45,656 nucleotides of DNA from NCBI GenBank assembly GCA_039816955.1, contig JBCBWU010000024.1, forward strand, positions 1 to 45,656, read 5' to 3'. The stretch is from Lewinella sp039816955. Its GTDB lineage: Bacteria; Bacteroidota; Bacteroidia; Chitinophagales; Saprospiraceae. The position numbers and the translations under genes were made by a program. Each line of letters starts with the position of its first letter. The stretch's first letter is position 1. Of the stretch, positions 34,447 through 42,940 are shown piece by piece. The notes under the pieces were generated by a model. It did no database searches. It had not been told where the DNA came from and saw only the letters and a program-made list of their open reading frames with translations.

Positions 34447-34491
34447 ATTAAACTGATATGGATTTAGCTCTACTAGTAGCTGCTACAAAAT

Positions 34492-34523
34492 GAAAGATAA
34501 ATGTTATAAAAATTGTCCTGCAA
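34492..34523 (-). promoter_or_regulatory. Promoter of glgC
   Basis: On the minus strand TTG (34523-34521), 21 bases, then TATCTTTC (34499-34492), one base off TAnnTTTG, 46 bases before the ATG. Confidence 0.5.
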
Positions 34524-34779
34524 TCCTAATTCGTACCTGATTTATTTGCGCTGGATGTCCGATTCTTAAGACAGGATTAACGAAAGGGAGCAAAACACCG
34601 GAAATTGAAATCACATCGCACCACGTCTAAGTCATGTTAAGTGAATCAGTATCAGACTCTACCCCAATTTGATAAGTGCTGATAGACAGCTCTAAAAAGC
34701 TCTGGTTAAAAAGGAAAAAGCAAGCTTTCAGGAAAGGAATAACAGGCAGACTATTGCGTGTGAATCAAAATGGCATTAT

Positions 34780-34801
34780 ATTGCGTAAGTACTTACGTAA
34801 T
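34780..34801. promoter_or_regulatory. 22-bp palindrome, probable operator of the MarR-GNAT gene
   Basis: ATTGCGTAAGT and its mirror ACTTACGTAAT form a 22-bp palindrome centred at 34790/34791 with a single mismatched pair. It ends 7 bases before ATG 34809. Size and position fit a dimeric MarR-type repressor binding its own promoter. Confidence 0.6.
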
Positions 34802-34808
34802 CAATGAC

Positions 34809-35762
34809 ATGGAACCTGAATTTTACCAACGAGCTAGCATTATGGCAATCGGAAGTAGACTGCGCAGGCTAAGCGAAATGATCACAATTGATAGTTCGGC
34901 CATCTTTCGCATGCAATCTATGGACTTTGAGCCGCGGTGGTTTCCCGTGTTTTATATGCTCAGTCAGGCCGGCCCTATGCACGTAACAGATCTGGCACAA
35001 CGCATTGGCCAGTCGCACGCCTCCGTAAGTCAGATTGCGAAGGAGTTGGAACGAGATGACCTATTAAATAAAGTCCGCGACAAGGCCGATGGACGAAAAA
35101 GCATGCTTTCTTTATCGGAAGCGGGCCTGGCCATGGCCCAGCAGATGGAAGGTTTTTACGATGATGTCTACCAGGGAGTAGGAGACCTATTAAAGGAAGT
35201 GGACCACAACTTCTGGGAAGCCATGCAAGGTATAGAAGCAGCACTGGAACGCAAGAGCATCACCCAGCGAGTGGCTGAACGTCGTAAAACGCGCTTGCGA
35301 AACGCTATTGAGGTAGTGCCCTACACGCCAGAATACGCCCAAGCCTTCCGCGACATTAACGTAGCATGGATTGAGCAGTACTTCACCATGGAGCAGGCCG
35401 ATTATGATGCATTGGATCATCCAGATAGCTATGTGCTAGAGAAGGGAGGATACATCTTCGTAGCCCTCTTTCAGGACAAACCAGTAGGTGTAGTGGCTAT
35501 GCTAAAAATGCCAGAGGACGCCTATGAACTGGCCAAGATGGGGGTAAGTCCTGAAGCACAAGGTATGGGCGTCGGTTATAAACTAGGCCAGGCAATCATT
35601 GAAAAAGCCCGAGCGATTGAAGCCAAACGGCTCTATCTAGAAAGTAATACCCGGCTCAACCCCGCCATCCAGTTGTATTACAAGCTAGGCTTCCAGAAAC
35701 TCCCACAAAGCATTCCCAGTCCTTACCAGCGGTCAAATATCCAAATGGAGCTCTGGCTGTAA
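34809..35762 (+). CDS. MarR-family regulator fused to a GNAT acetyltransferase
   Basis: 317 residues from ATG 34809. An upstream in-frame ATG at 34770 would place the operator-like palindrome inside the coding sequence, so I reject it. Residues about 30-130 are a MarR winged helix (VTDLAQRIGQSHASVSQIAKEL, then a DKADGRKSMLSLSE wing). Residues about 160-317 are an N-acetyltransferase with the acetyl-CoA loop VSPEAQGMGVGYKLG and LYLESNTRLNPAIQLYYKLGF. Fusions of this kind occur in many bacteria; the acetyl acceptor is unknown. Transcribed divergently from glgC and followed by a hairpin terminator. Confidence 0.87.
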   Translation: MEPEFYQRASIMAIGSRLRRLSEMITIDSSAIFRMQSMDFEPRWFPVFYMLSQAGPMHVTDLAQRIGQSHASVSQIAKELERDDLLNKVRDKADGRKSMLSLSEAGLAMAQQMEGFYDDVYQGVGDLLKEVDHNFWEAMQGIEAALERKSITQRVAERRKTRLRNAIEVVPYTPEYAQAFRDINVAWIEQYFTMEQADYDALDHPDSYVLEKGGYIFVALFQDKPVGVVAMLKMPEDAYELAKMGVSPEAQGMGVGYKLGQAIIEKARAIEAKRLYLESNTRLNPAIQLYYKLGFQKLPQSIPSPYQRSNIQMELWL

Positions 35763-35794
35763 AGATTTGATTAGTATTTGCGTAATTAACGGAG

Positions 35795-35832
35795 TCACCC
35801 CCTGTTGCAATTAGGAGCAATGGGGTGATTTT
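35795..35832 (+). terminator. Terminator after the MarR-GNAT gene
   Basis: TCACCCC (35795-35801) pairs with GGGGTGA (35822-35828), with inner TTGC/GCAA, followed by TTTTA. Confidence 0.65.
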
Positions 35833-35977
35833 AGTTCAAAAAGTTTAACTTTTAATTATTTTAAAAATATTTGATTTTATTTACACCTAACAGGAGAATA
35901 ACAATACTCCAAGAACGCATACCCCATAAGTAGTAGACATAATATCCTTTCAGATAAAACAGGTATGCAATACGATG

Positions 35978-36002
35978 AATCCCAATTATCTAAATTGGGA
36001 TT
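35978..36002 (+). repeat. Perfect 10-bp hairpin
   Basis: AATCCCAATT (35978-35987) pairs with AATTGGGATT (35993-36002) around ATCTA, followed by TTG. It may be a second terminator or the left edge of the structured segment. Confidence 0.6.
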
Positions 36003-36121
36003 TTGATCGCTAGTCACTCCGCGGGTGCTAGGGTTTCAAATGGTTTCTCCCAAAGGATGCAAGAGGATTATGCTGGCCTTTTTAATGTGTAAACATTGGA
36101 AAGGGTGTGAATCCCATGCTG

Positions 36122-36139
36122 TTTTCCAGGCTTGGAAAA
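36122..36139 (+). repeat. Perfect 7-bp hairpin next to the four-way junction
   Basis: TTTTCCA (36122-36128) pairs with TGGAAAA (36133-36139) around GGCT. It can be extended outward by two wobble pairs and one C-G pair. Confidence 0.5.
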
Positions 36140-36163
36140 TGGTCATGACTTGGCCCTGGTAAG

Positions 36164-36240
36164 GGTGGGCTCTGACGATCGAATAGAATTCGATGTCAGA
36201 ATCCTGATATTCCACCTTAGTGGAATCGTCAGGGCCCGCC
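36164..36240 (+). other. 77-base cloverleaf-like palindromic element
   Basis: A 16-bp closing stem (36164-36179 with 36225-36240) encloses three adjoining hairpins: CGAAT-AGA-ATTCG (36180-36192), ATGTCAG-AATC-CTGATAT (36193-36210) and TCCAC-CTTA-GTGGA (36211-36224). All bases except 11 loop bases are paired, 33 pairs in all. The three non-Watson-Crick pairs are G-U when read as plus-strand RNA and A-C mismatches on the other strand, favouring a plus-strand RNA. No known family recognised. Confidence 0.6.
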
Positions 36241-36269
36241 GAAGGCGACATGTCCCAAACCGAAAACTC

Positions 36270-36318
36270 AACACTCCTAGTATCACCCCTCACTCCTCTA
36301 CCTCTCCACTCCTCCAAT
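36270..36318. repeat. C-rich CACTCCTC degenerate repeat
   Basis: Units such as CACTCCTAG, CACTCCTCTA and CACTCCTCCA follow each other just upstream of the -7 box of the next gene. Confidence 0.5.
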
Positions 36319-36325
36319 TAATCCC

Positions 36326-36333
36326 TATTTTTG
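36326..36333 (+). promoter_or_regulatory. -7 box of the DUF6909-like gene
   Basis: TATTTTTG, an exact TAnnTTTG, 22 bases before ATG 36356. The -33 position falls in the C-rich repeat and has no TTG, so an activator or another sigma contact may be needed. Confidence 0.5.
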
Positions 36334-36355
36334 CCCTGCTACATAAATCAGCTCT

Positions 36356-38062
36356 ATGTCAACGACTAGCATTCCTAAACGCAATCGTGCTCAGGTGAGC
36401 CGGGCGGCCATTGAACGGCTCTACATCGCCATGCGCCACCTCTTCATTAGGGGAAGTTACAAACCTATGGGAGTAAGCGGTGAAGCCATGATTTCTGCCC
36501 TCACCGAACTCCGGCCCGAGATTTATGGTAGTATTGCCGAGCCAGAGCGAGTGGAGCTCAACGGTTTACTGTACATCTTTCAGCGCTTGCCGCGCGGTAT
36601 TGAGGAGTGTCGTTTTATCAAACTTATCTCCCGGGAAGGCTACGAAAAAACAGACTTCACCCCAATCATCCCTCCCAAGCGCCGTCGCAATGCCTACCGG
36701 ATTGACGCAGAGGAGATGTATATTGAAATGACTCGCGGGCGTAGTGATATTTACGATATTCTGACCCACCTGACCTTCATGTACATCGAGTCGGAGAAGA
36801 TCAGGCGGAATAGTGAAAATCACCGCGGAGAAAAACGACGCGAGTGGAAAATGCTGGAGGAAATTGTGAGCCGGGAACAAGCCGGCCAAGAATACAATAA
36901 GGAAGTCGCCTACACCTATCTCAGTACTTTACTGGGCCGGACTTACGAAGAAACAATTGCCGCCTGTGAGCGCTTTAGTGAGGATCCTAACGTCAACAGT
37001 ATTTTCCATATTACCTACTGGTTGGGCCACATTTCTACCCGTGAAGCCTTGGAGAAGTTAGACCGGGAAATCTCATTTTCCAGTACACTGCGTGATCGGG
37101 TTGGTCATCATGTACACGGCGAAAAGTGGGCGGCATCCATTAAGCGGGCCCTGCACGAGAACGGATTGAATAATCGCCCTCTACACGTTATTAGTGCTAA
37201 CCTGCATAGCGTAATGAACCTGCTGTACGCCGAAGCAGCAGTGGGTAAAACCAGCACCAAGCGAAAGGAAATTGATCTGTTCCCGATGCTAAGCCGCGCC
37301 GAGAACGGTGATATGCGCAAGAAAGTCCGCCAATATGCCCTCAAACACGGGATGGTAGAATTGGACGATACCAGCGGCACTAACATTTCGGTGCAGCTAT
37401 TTGACCTGGCCAAGGTAAAACAGGCTCCCAGCCACCTGGAATGGAATTTACCGGAAGATCCAGCTCAAACACCCGTCATCTTTGTCATGGATTATGCCTT
37501 TGGCGAACAGGCCTACGAAACCATGGACGAACTCCTACGTCGGCACGAGACGGATGGCCACGACCATGATATGCCGGTCCAATCGATCAACATTATGGGT
37601 AAGGCTGGTATACTGGAGGGCGGCAAAGGGGACATTATGGTACCTAATGCCCATGTCTTTGAGGGCACAGCGGACAACTACCCCTTTGAAAATGACTTGA
37701 GAGCCACTGATTTTGACAATGAGTATGGCCTCCAAGTATTCGAAGGTTTAATGATTACTGTGCTAGGTACGAGCCTACAAAACAAGGATATCCTGCGCTA
37801 CTTTAAGCAGTCTTCCTGGGAAGCTATTGGCCTCGAAATGGAAGGTGCTCACTACCAAAAAGCCATTCAGGCAGCCAGCCGTATCCGACACAGTGTCAGT
37901 GATGAGATGGTATTACGTTACGCCTATTACGCTTCGGACAACCCCTTGGAAACCGGGTCTACACTCGCCAGTGGGAGTTTAGGTTTAGAAGGAGTAGCCC
38001 CTACCTATCTTATTACCCGTATCTTCCTGAATCATATTTTAGCCCAAAAAATTATCTCCTAA
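36356..38062 (+). CDS. DUF6909-like protein with nucleoside-phosphorylase-like C-terminal domain
   Basis: 568 residues, soluble, no signal peptide. The N-terminal 300 residues are helical and basic (PKRRRNAYRIDAEEMYIEM, IESEKIRRNSENHRGEKRREW). From about 370 the chain looks like a nucleoside phosphorylase/nucleosidase fold: strand VIFVMDYAFGEQAYE, phosphate- or base-loop-like IMGKAGILEGGKGDIMVP (413-430), the ribose-binding motif GLEMEGAHY (492-500), and YYASDNP (524-530) whose Asp matches the catalytic Asp of that superfamily. I recall the family as DUF6909, known from Bacteroidota; the enzyme assignment is inference. A GNAT gene follows after 4 bases. Confidence 0.7.
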   Translation: MSTTSIPKRNRAQVSRAAIERLYIAMRHLFIRGSYKPMGVSGEAMISALTELRPEIYGSIAEPERVELNGLLYIFQRLPRGIEECRFIKLISREGYEKTDFTPIIPPKRRRNAYRIDAEEMYIEMTRGRSDIYDILTHLTFMYIESEKIRRNSENHRGEKRREWKMLEEIVSREQAGQEYNKEVAYTYLSTLLGRTYEETIAACERFSEDPNVNSIFHITYWLGHISTREALEKLDREISFSSTLRDRVGHHVHGEKWAASIKRALHENGLNNRPLHVISANLHSVMNLLYAEAAVGKTSTKRKEIDLFPMLSRAENGDMRKKVRQYALKHGMVELDDTSGTNISVQLFDLAKVKQAPSHLEWNLPEDPAQTPVIFVMDYAFGEQAYETMDELLRRHETDGHDHDMPVQSINIMGKAGILEGGKGDIMVPNAHVFEGTADNYPFENDLRATDFDNEYGLQVFEGLMITVLGTSLQNKDILRYFKQSSWEAIGLEMEGAHYQKAIQAASRIRHSVSDEMVLRYAYYASDNPLETGSTLASGSLGLEGVAPTYLITRIFLNHILAQKIIS

Positions 38063-38066
38063 ATCC

Positions 38067-38642
38067 ATGCGCCCCGATCTGTTCGACATTGATACTGCCA
38101 TTCTTACTACCCGCACCCTCACCCGCCGCATGCGAGAAGGTGATGGTGCCTCTTTCTACGAGTTGGTGCAAGCCAACCATAGCTATATTGAAGAGCATTT
38201 CCCAATCCTCGTGGAATCCGTGCGTAGCCCAGAAGATGGGGAGATATTTGCTCGTCAAAAACTAGCCCAGTGGCTGGTGCAAAAGGAATACTCCTTTGGT
38301 ATCTGGCGGGTAGACGAAGCAGACATGATTGGCTTTGTACACTTCCGCAATATTGATTGGCAGACTCCGCGGGCTGAGATCAGCTATTTTCTCCATCAGG
38401 AACAAGCCGGAAAAGGGATCATGACGGAAGTCATGTCACGTATGATCCAATTTGCGTTTAAACAGCTTCAACTCAACAAGCTCGTCCTTAAAACGCTGAT
38501 CGACAATTATGGTAGTCAGCGCTTAGCCCGTAAAGTAGGCTTCCGCCGGGAAGGTGACCTGCGGCACGAGTATCGCAAGGCTTCTGGTGTGTTATTGGAC
38601 GTGATGTTGTTTGGGTTAACGCGGGAAGAGTACGGGGAGTAA
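38067..38642 (+). CDS. GNAT acetyltransferase, RimJ/RimL type
   Basis: 191 residues. LTTRTLTRRMREGDGASFYELVQ at the start and IEEHFPILVESVRSPEDGE are typical of the RimL-like subgroup that acetylates protein N-termini or small amines. The acetyl-CoA region lies at AEISYFLHQEQAGKGIMTEVM, continuing into LNKLVLKTLIDNYGSQRLARKVGF and REGDLRHEYR. The target is unknown. It starts 4 bases after the DUF6909-like stop, so both are almost certainly on one transcript; whether it modifies that protein or acts independently cannot be said. Confidence 0.88.
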   Translation: MRPDLFDIDTAILTTRTLTRRMREGDGASFYELVQANHSYIEEHFPILVESVRSPEDGEIFARQKLAQWLVQKEYSFGIWRVDEADMIGFVHFRNIDWQTPRAEISYFLHQEQAGKGIMTEVMSRMIQFAFKQLQLNKLVLKTLIDNYGSQRLARKVGFRREGDLRHEYRKASGVLLDVMLFGLTREEYGE

Positions 38643-38653
38643 AAATCCTTACT

Positions 38654-38683
38654 TGCCCCTTTCCCAAATTACCTCTACTTTGT
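38654..38683 (+). promoter_or_regulatory. Possible promoter of the 1398-residue repeat protein gene
   Basis: TTG (38654-38656), 19 bases, then CTACTTTG (38676-38683), one mismatch from TAnnTTTG, about 50 bases before the ATG. Confidence 0.4.
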
Positions 38684-38734
38684 GGGACAGATAATCCAAC
38701 CGACATCCCTCATCCAAAAAACCCGGATCTGCAC

Positions 38735-41700
38735 ATGGCTATGACCGCCGAAGCGATCATCTTCGCTATTAATTCCGCCATCAGACTTGGACGAAACGCT
38801 CAACGAGCCTACGCGAAAAGTCTTACCTCCAAAAGTATTGTTTTACCGTTGCCGCGCTTTAGTGGTACGCCTAATGCCTTCACGGCACAAAGCTTCTTTG
38901 ATAATGAGGACGAACGCACCGGAGGCGCTCAGTACTTATCGAAAATGGAGCGCCTGAAGGACGTACACGAGCGTTTCAAAAATGGTACAGGCGACCAAGT
39001 TCCTACCAATGAGGAGCTAGATATGTACGTCGACGCCTACTCCCAACTCAGCATGGTCCTGGAACAGGAGGCACAAGCCGACTTTCAAAACGGCTTGGAC
39101 GACCGGCATATCAATGCGGATGAATTGGTAGCCTTGCTCAGTATACGGCAGTATACCCACGATAGTGCTAAGCACACTAGTTCTCTACAGATGGTAGCGG
39201 GTACTTTGGTAGAAATCGGTATTGACTATTTCAATCGTACGCCGGGTGCGCTGAATGAGCAATCGGCTACTGGCCGCACCCTGAAATATTTTCTCAAAGC
39301 TTTGGACAATCTGGAGTTTAGTGACAATGCGGCACTCCGCCAGCAGTCGAAAAAGATTATACCACAACTTTTCATTGCCGCCGCCGAGACGCTTAGCGAC
39401 CTTGGCCAGGAGGCGGTGAATGACCCTAAAATACAGGCTTTTGTCCACGCTGCGGGTAAGGGTATTGCGGAAGATCTGTTTACGCGACTCCAAAACATTT
39501 CCGATAGTGACAATCAGGATGAAGCCGTTAATTGGGGACGTTTTCTTCTGCGGAGTACCGTGTCTAACGCCGGAAACTATGTCTTCGCAGCACCACAACA
39601 GTTCTTTGACACCAACTCTGGTGCGAGTGCCCTCATACAAGCAACCAGTTCGGTACTAATGGATGCCATTCTGCATGACCCCGATCAGCTGGACATCAAA
39701 AATGGGATCAATGCCGAAACCTTAGATAGGCTTCTACAAACTAGTTTTGGCGTCATTGCCGAACACCCACAACTGATCCAGAATCGAAACGGATTTCGGG
39801 AGATTGTGGTGGGCGTTAGCAGTGCCCTGAAAGATTATAACTTCCGTCGACCAGACCTGTTCCCGGAACTGGTGCGGCTGGTCATGCAGCAATTGGGACA
39901 AAACTTAATGCTGATCCGTCATGAATCTACTGATCCTGGACCAGCCATTAAGGACGGGAAAGACCTCTTGCTCACAGCGCTCCAACTTATTTTCAGAGAG
40001 CTATCTCGCCCAGTTCGTAATGGTGCCTGGAAGCCGCGCTTAAGTAAAAGTCAATTGCTTGCTATTACCGAAAGTTTGCTGGACCAAGTCATTGCCAGCC
40101 CTTCCTGGATTGAAAATAAAGTAGACGAAAAACCACTGCTGTCAATAGTGCTCCGGACTACCCTGGATAGCCTGGCCCTGATACCTAGCAGTGAGCGCCT
40201 GAGTGCTCATACTTTCAACTCTCTCCTAAAGTTAAACCTCCGTACAGTAGCCGCCAATGAGTTGGTACTGCAGAAAATCCGCTGGAGTGATGATCAAGAA
40301 GAGGAAGCTGTTTTACAGCAATCCTTGAGTCTGGTTTTCACCTTTGTATTTGATCGTGATAAGGTAACTGCTGCCGACCGTTACGTCTTGCTCGGCGACT
40401 TGCTGGACTACATCCTGGATGTGATCGTCAGTCGTCATCCAGATCGCCGTGGCGTGTTATTGGTAGACCTCTTGCTTTCGGCTAATAGTGGACTGGATTA
40501 CTCCGGAGGGTTCAACCGAAAGTTTGCCAATGCTCTGGTAGATGCGGCACTGGATACTTTAGCCGCTCATCCAGATCTCATTAGTCGCAAGGCCGCCCTG
40601 GGTGAAATTGTGGCCGGTATCGCTGCTGCTTTGGACACCTCTAGCTTCAAGCAGTCCGACCTACTAATTGAGTTGGTGCGCCTGAGTTTAGAAAACACCG
40701 CACTGAACGCTCACCTGATTGTGGCGAGCACGGAAGACGAGCCTAGTTACATCTTGGTCATCTTCATCCGTGAACTGCTCATGACGCTCTCTCATAAAGA
40801 GGAAGATGATCAGGTATGGCAGCCCGAATTAACGCCACAGGAAGCCCTGGCAATAGTAGACCAGATGGTGGATAAGATCATCCTTCATCCAGAATGGATT
40901 GTCAGAGGTTCAGACGGGCAGATCATTTTCCGTGATGTCCTCCAAGCGGTACGTAACGCCATGCGCGAGCTACCCGCTGGCACCAAAATGACACCAGAGT
41001 TACTGGAGTCTTTCATTGCCCTGGCCATGCACGCCGCCGTAACCAGTCAAGCGGTTCTGGATGAAATTCCCTGGGGAGATGATACCGAGAAGAAGAGTAT
41101 CCTTGAGCGAGCGCTTGCACTAGTGGGCACCTTCATCTTCAGCGAAATGCAGGTCGGTGGCGCCGAACGCTTGGGCCGCTTCGCCGATTTCGTAGAATAC
41201 GTACTAGATGTCATCTTAATCTATCACCCAGATCGGAAAGGCTTGTTGCTTACCCAACTGATCCTATTTGGAGAACAAGATATCGATTACAGCCTGGGTA
41301 TTGATGAAACGCTCTTGACGGACCTTGTCGAGTCAGCACTCCGAGTTATGGAGCAGCACCCAGACCTGGTGAGTAATGATCTGGCAGTGCAAAACATTGT
41401 GAGTGGTATTGCTGGTGCGTTAGAGGCTGGTGATTTTCGACAAAAAGGAGTGCTCCCAGATTTGGTTCGACTCGTTTTGGAGACGACCGCGCTCAATGCC
41501 CAGTTGGTAATAGTAGGAGAAGCCGGTTCACTCGAATTCCTGGTAGCCGCAGCGCTCCAAGACCTCATCACACCACTGATCCGGAAGGGTACCGAAGAAG
41601 AATGGCGGCCACAGCTCAGTGGTGACGACCTATTCCTATTAGCGGAAGAACTATTCGAAGAGTTGGAAGCCAATCCGCACTGGATTATCCCTACCTCTAC

Positions 41701-42931
41701 CACCGAGTCCACCATTTGGCAACAGGTAGCTCCGGCAGTGCTAAATGCGTTGACTTTACTACCACCAACTACTCGACTGGCAGTAACGGATCTCGAAGAT
41801 TTATTCATTGAATCTCTACAAGCTACCGCAAACGGACCACAGTTGGTACAACTCATCCAATGGGATGAAGCCACCGAAGAAAAGCCGATCCTGCAATGTA
41901 TGTTGGAAGTTCTAGTCCGACATGTTTATCCAGCGGATGCGGGATCTTCTGCTCAGCAGTTGGAGCGATTCTTAGAAATCCTAGACTTTGCCCTAGAAGA
42001 AATCATTCATCCCTATCCAGACAAGCGCGGCTTACTGCTGATACATCTAATCTTCTCTTATTACGAGGCTAATTTGGCCGAAAGCTTTGCCACCGGCAAG
42101 GCCTTAGAAGTTGCCGGTACCGGACGAGACCTCCTAAACGCTTACCCTATTTTGGTAGAGCAGGAAGGGATTTTTCAAAAGATACTCCGCGATACCAACC
42201 GAGCCATGCGTGCCGCAAAGACCACGGTGGATCATCTTTGGCTGGACTTTGTGCAATTGGTCTTCCACCACGGTGCCGGTCATTTAGAACGTTTAATGCG
42301 TCTGCGCCTGAACGGTCCTCGTATAGTCCTGGCTACGGCACTAGAACAAACACTGAGGGTGGTCACTCAACCCGCAGGCCGCGGGCGTTGGCGTCCGAGC
42401 ACTACTGATGAGCAATTGTTGGATATAGTGGATATGATTTTTCAGCGGGTAGTAGAGCGCCCCAACTGGGTTAATGGTGATATGCTGATCCGGAAAACAT
42501 TGGAAGCACTTTACGTCTCTTTTGATGACTTAAAGCGAGAACAAGCACTGCCATTTGAGTCTGTCACCTTCTTGATCAACAGTTCACTTGAAGCCGTTAG
42601 CATTCGCCGGCAGCTAGTCCTTCCCACAGAAAACTCAGAAATAGAAGCTGATCAGACGGTCTTAGCAACAGCAATACGTGGAGTTTTCACCGCACTATTT
42701 GCGACCCATGATGACACCCCTGGCTCGTGGGCATTATCGGAAACAGCTAGTCTGCACTTACTGATCGATGCAGTACTACAACGTTTGGCCGAAGGGCCCG
42801 CCGACCAGGCATTTGTAGACCTACTACTGCAGATCATCGACGATGCCATCATCCAAATTAATAACAACTCAGCCTTTACCTTAGAGGATCTATTGTCAGA
42901 TATTAATCAGGCGGAACCCGCTACTACTTAA
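38735..42931 (+). CDS. Giant helical protein of about 263-residue repeats, unknown function
   Basis: 1398 residues, acidic, no signal peptide or membrane segment. After a distinct N-terminal region (1-315) comes a half unit (about 318-395), then units at about 410-663, 672-927, 933-1188 and a divergent, shorter last one from 1197. Landmarks recur at constant spacing: W-x-P in AWKPRL (431), VWQPEL (694), EWRPQL (956), RWRPST (1218); and PDRRGVLLVDLLL (569), PDRKGLLLTQLIL (832), PDKRGLLLIHLIF (1095). Each unit also carries HPDL and ELVRL motifs. Prediction is nearly all helix, suggesting a solenoid scaffold. I do not recognise the family. The lipoprotein gene follows after 9 bases. Confidence 0.8.
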   Translation: MAMTAEAIIFAINSAIRLGRNAQRAYAKSLTSKSIVLPLPRFSGTPNAFTAQSFFDNEDERTGGAQYLSKMERLKDVHERFKNGTGDQVPTNEELDMYVDAYSQLSMVLEQEAQADFQNGLDDRHINADELVALLSIRQYTHDSAKHTSSLQMVAGTLVEIGIDYFNRTPGALNEQSATGRTLKYFLKALDNLEFSDNAALRQQSKKIIPQLFIAAAETLSDLGQEAVNDPKIQAFVHAAGKGIAEDLFTRLQNISDSDNQDEAVNWGRFLLRSTVSNAGNYVFAAPQQFFDTNSGASALIQATSSVLMDAILHDPDQLDIKNGINAETLDRLLQTSFGVIAEHPQLIQNRNGFREIVVGVSSALKDYNFRRPDLFPELVRLVMQQLGQNLMLIRHESTDPGPAIKDGKDLLLTALQLIFRELSRPVRNGAWKPRLSKSQLLAITESLLDQVIASPSWIENKVDEKPLLSIVLRTTLDSLALIPSSERLSAHTFNSLLKLNLRTVAANELVLQKIRWSDDQEEEAVLQQSLSLVFTFVFDRDKVTAADRYVLLGDLLDYILDVIVSRHPDRRGVLLVDLLLSANSGLDYSGGFNRKFANALVDAALDTLAAHPDLISRKAALGEIVAGIAAALDTSSFKQSDLLIELVRLSLENTALNAHLIVASTEDEPSYILVIFIRELLMTLSHKEEDDQVWQPELTPQEALAIVDQMVDKIILHPEWIVRGSDGQIIFRDVLQAVRNAMRELPAGTKMTPELLESFIALAMHAAVTSQAVLDEIPWGDDTEKKSILERALALVGTFIFSEMQVGGAERLGRFADFVEYVLDVILIYHPDRKGLLLTQLILFGEQDIDYSLGIDETLLTDLVESALRVMEQHPDLVSNDLAVQNIVSGIAGALEAGDFRQKGVLPDLVRLVLETTALNAQLVIVGEAGSLEFLVAAALQDLITPLIRKGTEEEWRPQLSGDDLFLLAEELFEELEANPHWIIPTSTTESTIWQQVAPAVLNALTLLPPTTRLAVTDLEDLFIESLQATANGPQLVQLIQWDEATEEKPILQCMLEVLVRHVYPADAGSSAQQLERFLEILDFALEEIIHPYPDKRGLLLIHLIFSYYEANLAESFATGKALEVAGTGRDLLNAYPILVEQEGIFQKILRDTNRAMRAAKTTVDHLWLDFVQLVFHHGAGHLERLMRLRLNGPRIVLATALEQTLRVVTQPAGRGRWRPSTTDEQLLDIVDMIFQRVVERPNWVNGDMLIRKTLEALYVSFDDLKREQALPFESVTFLINSSLEAVSIRRQLVLPTENSEIEADQTVLATAIRGVFTALFATHDDTPGSWALSETASLHLLIDAVLQRLAEGPADQAFVDLLLQIIDDAIIQINNNSAFTLEDLLSDINQAEPATT

Positions 42932-42940
42932 CTCAAAGTC

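Larger units (their letters stand above)
35763..36355. other. Gene-free region rich in hairpins
   Basis: No convincing gene in 593 bases. From left to right: a terminator (35795-35832), AT-rich sequence, a 10-bp hairpin (35978-36002), several smaller hairpins, a 77-base four-way-junction palindrome (36164-36240), a CACTCCTC-type repeat (36270-36318) and a -7 box (36326-36333). A minus-strand frame (36036-36317) spans the structured part but has no protein-like features. Confidence 0.55.

Noticed and set aside
36036..36317. Minus-strand frame of 93 residues across the hairpin-rich region
   Set aside because: No start context, no protein-like pattern, and the sequence is better explained by the inverted repeats it covers.
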